Part shown: positions 24,640-40,532 of the stretch, in pieces
Position numbering within the stretch: position 1 is the stretch's first letter
Layout of the letters: each line of letters opens with the position of its first letter
Source of the DNA: Capitella teleta
Lineage: Eukaryota; Annelida; Polychaeta; Capitellidae
DNA length: 64,000 bases
Direction: 5' to 3'
NCBI GenBank assembly: GCA_000328365.1
Contig: KB300344.1
Coordinates: 190,855-254,854, forward strand
Notes under the pieces: model-generated
Seen by the model: the letters and a program-made list of their open reading frames with translations, nothing else
What the model was told of the DNA's origin: nothing
Databases searched by the model: none
Position numbers and translations under genes: made by a program

Positions 24640-25672
24640 TGTGATGTACCGTGAGATAATGAGACACATAAGAGAGTTATATGCCAATCCATTCATCTCT
24701 GTTATGACCTTTCAAAGTCAGTATCGTCTGCTATTTCAGTTTGGGATCGGTGTTGGAGGAGGTTTTGTTGGTGTGTCTGGAAGGATGAAGATGTTGACTA
24801 GAGCATGTAGAGTGCTGGGGATGGTGAAGTTCGGTGCGAAGAGGTCCGGGTGTCCGTTTTTGGTAGCGAGAGAGGGGTGGAAGAGTGGGGTGGTGAGCAA
24901 GGCCATGTATGGTGCAGGCGCCATTGTATGAAAAAGAGCGGAAGCCAAGAGTCTGGAGGTGATGCAGAGTGAGTTTGGGAGATGGCTGTGGAGGGTGGAC
25001 AAGAGTGTTCGGAATTCGGTGGTGCAGGGAGAGTCTAGGTGAATCACTTTTGAGAAGAGGGAAGTCAAATCAAAGATGGCTTTTGTGAGGAAGATCTTGT
25101 GGGGAGGCAGTTTGGTTGTTGAGGTGGGGAGAGCTGCGGTGCTGGAGATTGGCTTTCAGTCGGGGTGGTGGAAGGAGGTTGAGAGGATGGCGCTCAGATT
25201 TCATTGAGATGAATTGGCCCATTTGATATGGAGGAGGATAGTGTCGGAGACCGGAAGAGAGATGTGTGGGGTGGTAGAGGATTGAATACATAACTTGACC
25301 AAAGAGAAAAAGAATGAGCAAGTGATAGAGGTGGGCAAGGAGGAGGGGGAGCGGTCGCTGCTAAGCACAGAGTTGACATGGAAGTATGCGGTGGAGAAGG
25401 AAGCCGTGAAGCTGGAGAGTTATGCTGATGGAAGTGTTGGAGCAAGAGTGAGGATGCTTTTGAGGGGAGATTGCCTGCCGGTCAGAACCAATTCATGTGT
25501 AGATTGGAGGTATGGAGAGGAGGAGAAAGATTGTGTGTGTTGAGAGAGAGAGAGACAGAAGAGCATGTGTTGCTGGACTGCGTTTGGTATGAACATCTGA
25601 GGGAAGAGTGGAGGGAGAGGTGGAGAGTAGAGAAGGGAGACCATGTATGCATGAAGCCTGAATATTCATGAT
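24640..25672 (+). mobile_element. Degenerate LINE, RT C-terminal region
   Basis: A purine-rich plus strand unlike its surroundings. Broken reading frames resemble the C-terminal part of a non-LTR retrotransposon: WWKEVERMALR near 25165, then RGDCLPVRTNSCVDWRYGEE (25470-25530) and RETEEHVLLDCVWYEHLREE (25550-25612), the usual cysteine/histidine motif after the RT. Several stops interrupt it. The long open frames on the opposite strand are shadows of this composition. The clade is unresolved. Confidence 0.6.
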
Positions 25673-27105
25673 TACTTATTTGAATGTTACATCATTCTGT
25701 TCTTTGCGTCCGTTGGGAGCAGACATGCAAAATTATATCCGCGCATTTCAAGTTTCAACTACTAGTACATGCGTCTTCAACGATTCTTCAGCTGCCTTCA
25801 TCACTTTTTACCGGTGAGCAATTCTTTATACAATTGCATCGTTCATCATGTATACACATGTATATCACATACATGTGGTGTTGTACTCTTAATTGCTAAT
25901 ACAAGTGGCATCATTTGTAAAATACGATTGATACGCTCCACACGTTCGTAACAATTGATTGAATTATACTTTGTTCGCAGTTTCACGGTTGAGATTTAAA
26001 TTTTCCTTGTGTTCGAATTTCATCATCTATATGCATCCATTTTTCTTGATTATTATAATTGTATATAACTATTGTGTACTTGTAATTGATTACCCAGTTG
26101 TCATGTAAGGAGATCGGTAATCATCGAAAGACAACTAGCTCTGTTACTTACTACTCTGATCCTGGATCCGGAATGATCTCAATCAATTGTCAACTAATAT
26201 CGTCAAATTTAATGTTTCCTTAGTTTGAATAGGCCCAGTAGGAAGCTAAGAGCCCACGAGGCAGCAACACGCGGTCGGCGCCTGTTGCTGATAGCGCGCG
26301 CAATTGTTGATTATGTAATTATTCTGCATTCACCCGTAATTATTCTATCTTGCGCTGATTCTCGAACTGGCAAGCTTTGTTCTTTTATCTGATTTCGTAA
26401 TCCCTTTGATGTCCAAATTAATTAGTTGTCACACAATTTGTAGTTCTTAAGCATAGCACCTGACTGAGCCGCCTTCCTCCGCGTGTACGCATGCACGGTT
26501 TCGTGTACAGATGTACATGTATGATGCACGCATGCAATTGTCTAGGCATGCATATGCATGTATATGCTTCGATGTGCGATCTATGAGCGGCTCACGTGCA
26601 TCATACTATATTAAGCTTTTGATAATATTCAATTATCAGGGTAGATTGGGCGATAATCCGGTGCATGAAACTGAAAAGTTGAGGTGCGCTCGTTGTTATG
26701 ACTTCAAAGAGATATACTGCGTGAATTATGATTTTGCTCATCAGTTATCAATCATATTTGATTCATTCTTACACTTAAATGATCAGCTTTGCACGATTAT
26801 ACCAACACCTAAATTTAGGGTGAGGGGTTCTCTTCGTTATGGCTTTAGAGTCGATTGCTCAATGTTCAAGATGTTCAGATGCCATGATTTTGCAGCTCAA
26901 TATACCACAAATTCCACTGTAATTGCTCCAGTGATAATGTAGGAAATCTAGTTTTGATAGCTCTTTTTATTGGATCCTGAATCTTCGTCGAATTGAGATT
27001 GTTGGTTATTCAATTATTAGATAATCCATTTGCTTTAACTCTGCGTTCAATTGTGTTGTGCTTTAATACTGCTGAGTTTCTGATATATGGTTTTTCTCTT
27101 TCTAG

Positions 27106-27230
27106 ATTACCAGGCTCGGCTGTGGTGGATCAAACACAAACAAGACTGTCTTCAACAGCCTGCCGAGCTGTTGACCGTGTCGGCACAATTAGGGTTCAAC
27201 TCTTGGGGGTTCAACAACAGCATGCAGAAA
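27106..27230 (+). CDS. Putative exon of an unidentified gene (a)
   Basis: Flanked by tttctag and gtattt, entering in phase 1 and leaving in phase 0, it encodes DYQARLWWIKHKQ...QLGFNSWGFNNSMQK. The GFNSW part faintly recalls the GYNGW region of RAD52/RDM1, but the rest does not convince me. It joins in phase with the exon at 30015. No upstream start exon was identified. Confidence 0.35.
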
Positions 27231-27792
27231 GTATTTGGAATTATTTTCAATATGTTTGAAACTGATATGTTTCTAATTCCTTTGTATAAATATTTGTGTA
27301 TGGATAATCCAAGCCGATTTCTTAGTACCTCCTAGCTATGGTAATTATTATGATTCTGTTCTTCTTCCAGTCCCTATCTGCAAAAAAAATCAATTCATCC
27401 TCAACCAGTCTTGATGAAGTAGGACGTTGCAGTCGAAGCAGCGTTCTAAAAAGTCCATAGACTCACGAGGTTCCACAAGCGAGTACCATTTGATATGACA
27501 CATGTTATTGTTTAATTTTCTCCTATGTTAGGTTATTTCCTTTCATCTGCTGTTAATAACAATAAAATAGTAAGAAAAATAACGATTTTGACTTTATAAT
27601 ATTTTTTAATCTGGTGTAGTAATCCCCTAAGTTGCCATCTGAGTGCAGGATATGTGTCAATTTCTGTCATTCAGACCTGCATTCATGGTCTTATCTCTTG
27701 AGTAAACAATCACCTAATGACTTCAAAGGAACCATGTATTGCCACATGTGAGGCCCAATGTCCTAATCCCTTATGTAAACAGTTGAAAAATC

Positions 27793-27838
27793 GCCACATA
27801 TGTGCCCATTTGTGCCACATATGTGCCCGTTTGTGCCA
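27793..27838. repeat. Two-unit 21-bp tandem repeat
   Basis: GCCACATATGTGCCCRTTTGT occurs twice head to tail (27793-27813, 27814-27834) with one difference, followed by a partial third unit. A related TGCCACATCTGTG word follows near 27907. No function is apparent. Confidence 0.6.
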
Positions 27839-28299
27839 TTTTACTTTTGTTACCGCGACCGTTTTGGTTAATCCGCTAAATAAACTGCCACACTTGTATC
27901 GTTTTTTGCCACATCTGTGTTCACATCTGCAATCTATTTCTTTTTGTTTAAAGTGATGGCTATGTGATGGGCATTATTGTACAATTATGGCGGCTTTTTA
28001 TTTCAGTTATGTGGCAAATTGTGCCACGAAATAGGTATCACAATGACATTTGAATGCTATCTGGGTTGGTCGGCTTCACGTCACAAGTCTGACATCTTTT
28101 TTATTCATTGACAAAAAAATATATATATTTCTATGTCATGTTTTTTTTGCAATAAATAGCTAATTAATATTTGTAGCAAAATTATTTTTGTTTTTGTTGT
28201 TGCCTTCTTCTTTAAAACAGACTCTGGCAATCTGTCAAAACTATTCAACAGGTCTCTAAAATCTGAACCCAATGCCCCAACCCCCCATACCTCACAATT

Positions 28300-28790
28300 A
28301 TGCTGACTTGCTCATGCAGATGCATAAGATTATTAAGAATTGCAAAGCGTGCCATTCAAGCAATTAAGCCATTTAAGGGAGCCATTCTGCTTGCAGATTT
28401 TGAGTGGCATGCACTCAACCCTTACTGTCGTCTGCAAATGTGCAATCATCAACATGTATCACCAACTGTGCAGGGAGATGCCCCCTGTGTGCATTCCCTG
28501 CCCAAGCATTTTAAGTGTAAAACACATATTTATTGAATGTGTTGATTTTGACCTTTTACACAGTCTGCTGTGATTCTTCCTAGCTTTAAGCCTTTACTTT
28601 AATTGAGTTTGTGTCTCAAAGTTTGTATCTCACCCGTTAGCTTAACAGCATTGATTTTATGAGATACTTTTACCTTCCTTGTGACGACAATTCTTACGTT
28701 TTGTGTTAACCGTTGGAGGCACTAATATAATACTATTAGTATCAGAGTGCCGTAAAACTCCACCCATACATACATACATACATAGTACAT
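28300..28790 (+). mobile_element. LINE 3' end with (ATAC)n tail
   Basis: The reading MPPVCIPCPSILSVKHIFIE near 28472-28535 matches the C-terminal cysteine/histidine motif of I/Jockey-like LINEs (PPxCxxC...LTVKHIL.EC). About 200 nt later the sequence ends in GTGCCGTAAAACTCCACCC followed by (ATAC)n at 28765-28784, a typical microsatellite LINE terminus. Upstream coding parts are missing or unrecognisable, so this is a strongly 5'-truncated copy. The clade assignment (I-like) is tentative. Confidence 0.6.
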
Positions 28791-28879
28791 ACTACATCTA
28801 GTACATCAACACCCACAACATTGTTGTGAGTTTATTAAGCGTATATTAAGCCCCATATTAAGTATATACGAGGGATTGG

Positions 28880-29300
28880 TTCGATATGACCGATATCGAT
28901 ATCGTTTGATACTTATTACTGGCGAGCGATATCGATTTATTTCTTTAAAATTGCGAGCAAAAGTTGCATCCGATATCAATCTTTTTCGCAGCTTCATATC
29001 GTAAATAAATATAAAATTTCAATACACACTGGTTAAATATTCATTGCGAATTGCGCTACAAGCGTGCAAATCATTTTTGATTTGACACAAAGTGTTGACA
29101 GTTAACCCAATTCGTACATTCATTTCACCTGAATCGCCTTGAATCTCCTAGGCCAGCTATTCTCGCTGTTTTGCGGTAATGAATGAAATTATTTTCTTAG
29201 TTGGCTTAGTCAGTTTGGTTACTATTATTGGCTACCGTTATTGATATCGCTCGATATTTTCGGGGCAAAATTGCGAGCGACTGTTGCCTTGTCAAGCCCA
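28880..29300. repeat. Dispersed GATATCG and TTGCGAGC repeats
   Basis: CGATATCGATATCG near 28890, GAGCGATATCGAT near 28925 and GATATCGCTCGATAT near 29243 recur in both orientations. AAAATTGCGAGC occurs at about 28947 and 29269. This suggests an old unidentified repeat rather than a gene. Confidence 0.3.
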
Positions 29301-30014
29301 TTGTCCAATACTTATCTGCTTATACTCAGATTACGATAATTGATAATATCTAGCCATTCAAATTTATGTGCATTCCATAGATGTTTTATTTTGGCGTCAT
29401 TTTACTTTAACAGGAACACTCTCCCGTTGGACTTGAATGTATACCCAGCTAACCAGGGAGAATATCCGAATGTTATAGAAAAATAAATACTATTATAGAT
29501 GCTAACTTAAGAAAAAAACGCCGCGGAATATTCTGTACGTTAACACTTAATACCCATGGCATCAATTTAACACAGGTCTATATATAATTATAGCGTGGCA
29601 GGGTTAGGATAATCTCTCAATAGAGTTCAGCTAATGGTGCTTAGACAGTGTATCTTCAATGATAATAAAGCCGAACGTTTAAACACATGCTTGTCACTCA
29701 GGGTAAAATCCACGGTTTGCTGTTCCAGCATGAACAGTGTGGCAAACATAAATACACACAGAAATTATGTTTTTATAACTATAGTTATGCATTGGAGGCT
29801 GAGGCTCTGGATCCTGCCTTTGACAGAAACATGGTTTGTTTACAATCACGGTTTTTTTTTTCTTGAGATCATCTCTTTTTCTTTTTGAGGTTTCCAAATT
29901 TGCGCAAATTGGGGGGAATGTATGTTAGTACACATGTCGGATTTTACAAAGGTGAGTTGATGAATACTAATACTATAGTAGTTCACTATTTATAAATCTA
30001 TTATTATCTTGCAG

Positions 30015-30124
30015 ATTAATGTTGAGCAGTATGATGGCCAATTTCAACCTCAGTGGCACAAACATGTCAAATGGGTTATGCAAACTTGTTTTCCAAAAAA
30101 GTTCTCTATTCAAAATTACCGTTG
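30015..30124 (+). CDS. Putative exon of an unidentified gene (b)
   Basis: Strong acceptor (tatcttgcag) and donor (gtatgt), phase 0 in and phase 2 out. It encodes INVEQYDGQFQPQWHKHVKW followed by VMQTCFPKKFSIQNYR. The phase fits the candidate exon ending at 27230. A possible continuation starts at 30199 (acceptor tacccag). I do not recognise the protein. It could be a host gene or a domesticated or decayed mobile-element gene. Confidence 0.35.
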
Positions 30125-30231
30125 GTATGTAATGATGATCTCAATTTCAATATTATTATTGTATATAGCATCCCATCATTCCATCCATATATACCCAGCA
30201 AACATGCAGAAACTGGCCAGTTTCGGCTGGA

Positions 30232-30288
30232 AGCAGGACAAGAGCGGCAGTAACGTCCGCTGGCTGGTCCGCTCTTGTCCGCTATTTA
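30232..30288. repeat. 12-bp perfect inverted repeat
   Basis: GGACAAGAGCGG and its exact complement CCGCTCTTGTCC lie about 20 nt apart in a GC-rich island within AT-rich DNA. It overlaps a possible third exon of the unidentified gene. Confidence 0.5.
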
Positions 30289-31059
30289 CATTCCTTCATT
30301 AAATAAGATAATGTTTGATTGAGAACGATTGGCAAACAAGACCGTCAACCTAGCAGTCTTGACATCCCTCCTCCCCTCCTCAGCAGCTACGCGATGCGTG
30401 AAGTCACGACCTAGTAGTAATCTGTGCAAACACTGTGCAAACACTGCGCAAACGCTCTCCCCCCATGTGCGAGATCATTGAGACGCGGTGTGTATTCCCA
30501 TGTAGCCATTAAACTCTGATGTGAGAAATCGAGCATCCTATCGTCCTCATGTAGTGTTACAGATGAACAGTACACTTGCTCCTTTAGCGAATAGTCCTCT
30601 CTTACAAACGATATTTTTGCACGCACTTCCATGTATAAAATTATACAAGGAACACATGAAACGCGAACGATCCCCCCACCCCCTTCAAGTATGAAATATT
30701 ACACTATCATATTTTATCGGAATGAATATGGAAAGCCTGTCACTGTCCTGTTACTGTAATACTAAGGTGTGCATGCGTTTCATTAAAAAAGGAGATGATT
30801 ACGTACAATAGTTGCAACAGTTGCATGTTGATTGAGAGGAATACGCATGCAGAGCGGCCAAGGCGAAACCAACATGTGCATTGAAGGAAGATATATATAA
30901 ATAATTATTAAAATAGACTGATTTACTTACAACCTATTAGGTGGCATATTGTTTTTGTTTTTGTTTTTGGTTTTGTTTTTAAATATCTTTATGACTTTGA
31001 TATCTTCGTGAACTGTCTGTCACCTGAGCGAACTTTTAACTCTTTACCCCTCTGATTTT

Positions 31060-31330
31060 AATCCGGGCTTGAGATCGCAAAATGCTATACGTTTATATGT
31101 GTAACTTTCACCAGATCACGCCGGTTTTACGCTACTTCTTTTAGTTATGTTGCAGCTCGTTTATGGAGTCAATTATCCTTTCACATTCATGCTACACAAT
31201 CTCTATCTGTTTTTAAAAAGGATCTTTTTATATCTTGCTATTCACATACTTCATTAATGTGTACCATGCCGCAGTGTTTTTGAGTACCTCGCGAATTTTA
31301 TGCTTCATAAAAATTAAAATAAATTTTATT
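31060..31330 (+). mobile_element. LINE 3' end fragment (CR1/L2/Rex-like)
   Basis: The frame around 31117-31255 reads RRFYATSFSYVAARLWSQLS followed by ATQSLSVFKKDLF. This is the conserved last segment of many LINE ORF2 proteins (xYVAARLWNSLP...SLxxFKKxL). Only the final part survives, followed by AT-rich sequence. Identification rests on this one segment. Confidence 0.5.
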
Positions 31331-31857
31331 GTTTATATTTATTCATCCTTCATCATAATAATAGCCTGATCAATCGTCATTATAATCATTTGCATTCACT
31401 AAATCTGCTCATTTACTCAGTTTGTCCCTATCATATACAACATTCATAGTACAATGTTCAACATTTCAAAATGTATATGCAAGCGAGCGCGTTAACGCCA
31501 AAGTTAAATAACAACTCACGTTTGCTCCACAAGTTACCAAGCCACACGTGACAAGAGGAGTTTAACACGCGAAAGTTATAATATGTGCAGCTCATAAATA
31601 CACGCCAAATTCCAGAGGTGTAAAATTTACAGATAACAAATATAATAATAATAAAATAATTCAGGGAACTAATAAGATGGTTCAGCCACTTCATCAGAGC
31701 ATGCATAGATCCAAATGCTTATTTCACAAAGAAAGCAATTAAGTGTCACGCCCGGAACTACTTTATTCTGCGGAGTGCGGATCTACTTTGGCGTGGTTTA
31801 ACCCGGCACATTTAATTTCTCTTAGCTTATCAGCTCAGTTTGTCGTCAGCCTTCTCA

Positions 31858-32569
31858 GAGAACATGGATATTTCACATTCTTCTTCGCGATCGTTCAACG
31901 ACACATCTCTTTGTTCATAACGGTAAGTTATCCTTAGCATAATTTTCAAGTGCATTTGGGTATAATTATGTGAAGTTCTGCTCTAATTGAGCATTATTCA
32001 AGACACTAGTTGTAGTACTCAGTAAGAGTTTTGAAGTTCGCTTATGAATTAGTCAACACTGACACTGTTCACGCGGTTCACTGGACGGATGGCTTCCTTT
32101 GTCAGTTTGACCGTTAGGATTTGAATGTTCATTGACGAGTTTATTGTTCTCTTCCCCTCTATATTAATGAATATTTATCAATGTTCTATTCCATCTCCGA
32201 TTTGAAGTTACAACCCACTAAAACTCCGACTGTATTCTTTTTTTTTTCTTTTTTTTTTTTTGCATTATGATGCCAATGTTGGAAGGATGCAGAAAAAAAA
32301 TAGCCATAAGGAGCCCTCACATAACTCATCAAAATAAGTGTTGTTTATCTGTTCATTTATTTTCAGAGTGTCTCTCGTTCCACTTCCTTTACAACGACTC
32401 AAATGGATGTCTAGAAAGCCATGAAGGCATGGTTGAGAGGCGCCCAGACCGTCCCGGAGGGAGGCAGCGACCGATCACGTCAAAAAGGCTGGCCGCTGAG
32501 GCTGTGCGCGCCGCAGAGGATGACTTCAGCAATTTTTGATTTTTCTTCTCACTTCGTCATTTTTATTAA
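31858..32569 (+). CDS. Exon-like pair of an unidentified transcript end
   Basis: Two splice-flanked segments: about 31858-31921 (ctcag acceptor, ACGgtaagt donor) and about 32367-32539 (tttcag acceptor). Joined in phase they read ...HNECLSFHFLYND...KRLAAEAVRAAEDDFSNF and stop at 32537-32539, with AATAAA about 30 nt later. A second joint frame (ending TTTQMDV) is also open, so the frame is not certain. No family recognised. Confidence 0.25.
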
Positions 32570-33402
32570 TAAAAACATTTGTATATATATATGAATTTTG
32601 CTTTATGTGTTGGATTTATCTCATCCCCATGAGAGAGCTATATATAGGTAGTAGTGATAGTTTAAAGTTACAACGCCTTTAACTTGAGTAAACAAGGCTG
32701 GTCGAGATTGATGAGCTGAAATGTAAACATTGCAATCGTGACCCATTACGTAACAACATGAATGGGAGTTAACCAGATTATGTTTTTAATCCGCTTGAAA
32801 TGAACGCCGGTAAACTGCCTTTTGGAAGGAGGACGTCCTGCATCACGGCAACTGCAGTGTTTGATCAGAGTAGATAACGATTATATAATCTCTTAAGCCT
32901 CTGCAGGACAGTGTCGACGCCACCATGCTTTCGGCATCGGGACTGCTGCACGGCCGCAGTGCAAGGTAGTAACGTCGGCATTACTTTTGTCCTCTTCCGT
33001 GCCGCTCTTAGCGTCCAAAATTGGCCAGCTTTGGGCCACCATTCAAATGTTTGCTGGGTAACTTATATCACTTTGCACACTGGTTTTGTGCTAAAGAAAT
33101 AATTTCCATGGTCTCCAATCTATCTAGTATGTAAATTATATGGAATAAATATTGTCTTTTTCATTGCAGATAGCATTTTGATGGCTTCTGGAAGGACGTT
33201 GGAGAAGGCGGTTATAAGCGATATCAGCCTCCACCTCAAATAAGCGCCTCAAAAGTGAGGAAGTTGAGGTCATCCTCTAACTCCACACTTTCTATGTTTT
33301 GACCAATAAACATTTTCAATTAAAGAAAAATTTTCCAAGTGATATTTTTCATAGATATATCTTCATGAAAGTAGTCACTTCTAGATCATATTCAGTCGTC
33401 AT

Positions 33403-33458
33403 GTTGACGTCATTTTCAGGTCATTTCTATGTCGGAATGACCTGAAAATGACGTCGAC
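33403..33458. repeat. 23-bp hairpin with CRE core inside a GTCATTTTCAGGTCATT repeat
   Basis: The arms 33403-33425 and 33436-33458 are complementary at 22 of 23 positions around a 10-nt loop. Each contains GACGTC and the ATTTTCAGGTCATT word. Decayed versions in both orientations continue to about 33665. This looks like a degenerate tandem or inverted array, or the terminus of a non-autonomous DNA transposon. Confidence 0.7.
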
Positions 33459-33659
33459 ACGACGCATTATTCAAAAATGGTATCAACGTAATTTTTGGGT
33501 CATTTTAAGGACCTTCCGACGCCACTATGACGTAAGAATGACCAAAAAAGGACGTCATATCAAAGTCAGAATCTTGTCACTTTCAGATCATTCTGAAGTG
33601 AAAAAGTGTTTTACCTCCCACCAAAACTTACGTCAGAGTATGACCTATAAATGACGTCA

Positions 33660-34046
33660 AGGCGACTTCATTTTTTTTACTGGGACCATTCGTCTAATTG
33701 AGCATATTTGTAGTTTTCTCATGGGTTTTGTCAGGGAAATATGAATATCACTGGGTCTGCTATTGTAATTTCTGTCAAAATATACTTCCAAATGCTTGCA
33801 GGCCTGGTGAGGTCTCTCACAGTTTTTGATTAAATACAACAAGCCCGAGGCCACATCAAGCGCAATGATAGCAAAGGCCTGTTCTTCCATTTTCTTTTCT
33901 GCACTAATCTCAGAAATTGGCTCCTTCTTGACTTTATCCCACATGTGTCTCCCTTTCAACCATACCATCACTTGAAATCTCCATGTTCGCTGGTTCTTTT
34001 CCCAAAGACACTGTAGGCTCAATTTAGTCTCAATATAACTGCTCAT
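33660..34046 (-). mobile_element. Copia-like LTR-retroelement gag fossil (fragment)
   Basis: A stretch of about 390 bp resembles the Ty1/Copia gag N-terminal region (UBN2/DUF4219-like): VWLKGRHMWDKVKKEPI, then EEQAFAIIALDVASGLLYLI, then CERPHQACKHLEVYF. No protease, integrase, reverse transcriptase or LTR was recognised around it. It is therefore an isolated, broken fragment and probably old. It lies just upstream of HIF1AN on the opposite strand, directly next to the 33.4 kb hairpin repeats. Confidence 0.6.
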
Positions 34047-34361
34047 TTCGACTCAAGTGGCCGACAACTTCTGCAAAACACATCTCGAAGAAATTTTCTT
34101 CAGAAATGTCAAAAAAGTCAGAATAAAAATTTCAATCCATCTTCACTGGAAAACACACTTTTCACACAACACATGTAAATGCTGAAATTCCTGATGTTGT
34201 TGACACCATCTTCGATCGGTTGTAGGAGTGCGAAATTTTGTCCCTCTTCAAACTCCCTGTGGGCCGGAAAGTTCAGCATTAAACAGTATTCCCTCCCACT
34301 GTTGCTTCGGCAAATTTTATTGCCAGCGTTTAACTTTGAGAGCAGACGAAGTTCTCTGAAG

Positions 34362-37422
<3,061 letters not shown>

Positions 37423-37576
37423 CCTATCTGAGACAGCTCTGTGATTCTCCATTTTGCCTCAAATTGTTAAATATTTTTGTAATCACGTTGAATATGTTGT
37501 TTTGCTGTTCACAAAGTCTTTATCTTTTTCTCTCTTTGTGTTGATTCTGTTCACCATTCTAATTGTTGTCCTTTTA

Positions 37577-37597
37577 AATAAAATGTTTTAGAATAAA
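37577..37597 (+). terminator. HIF1AN polyadenylation signals
   Basis: Two AATAAA hexamers 15 nt apart, about 155 nt after the stop codon. The convergent ALKBH5 signal (AATAAA on the minus strand at 37863-37868) lies about 270 nt further on, so the two 3' UTRs probably do not overlap. Confidence 0.5.
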
Positions 37598-37943
37598 ATG
37601 TTTTAGGATGTCGATTTATCTTTTGAGTGAACTGGATTAGGTGTTTATTTCTTGTTTAAAATGACATCACAAAATGGATTTTTTCAATGCATTTATTCCC
37701 CCCAGATATGAGTATTCATTTTGCTTGATTTTATTCTTGTTTTCATCTGTTTTGAAAAATATTAAAAATGATCTTGCTTTTTAAAAATTTGCTTTTGTTT
37801 GATTTAAAAATGAGAAGTTTTCATGATTTAAAAAGGAGATAAGTTTTCATAAATTGCAACATTTTATTACATTCACAAAATTTTAGCAGTTAATTCAATG
37901 AAACAAAATAATTATCAAAATAATTCCCCCAAAAGCAGTGAAA

Positions 37944-40500
<2,557 letters not shown>

Positions 40501-40532
40501 CATCGAAACGAACAATTGCATGATTGGAGTTG

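Noticed and set aside
24736-25445. Proline-rich open frames on the minus strand
   Set aside because: Reverse shadow of the purine-rich LINE on the plus strand.
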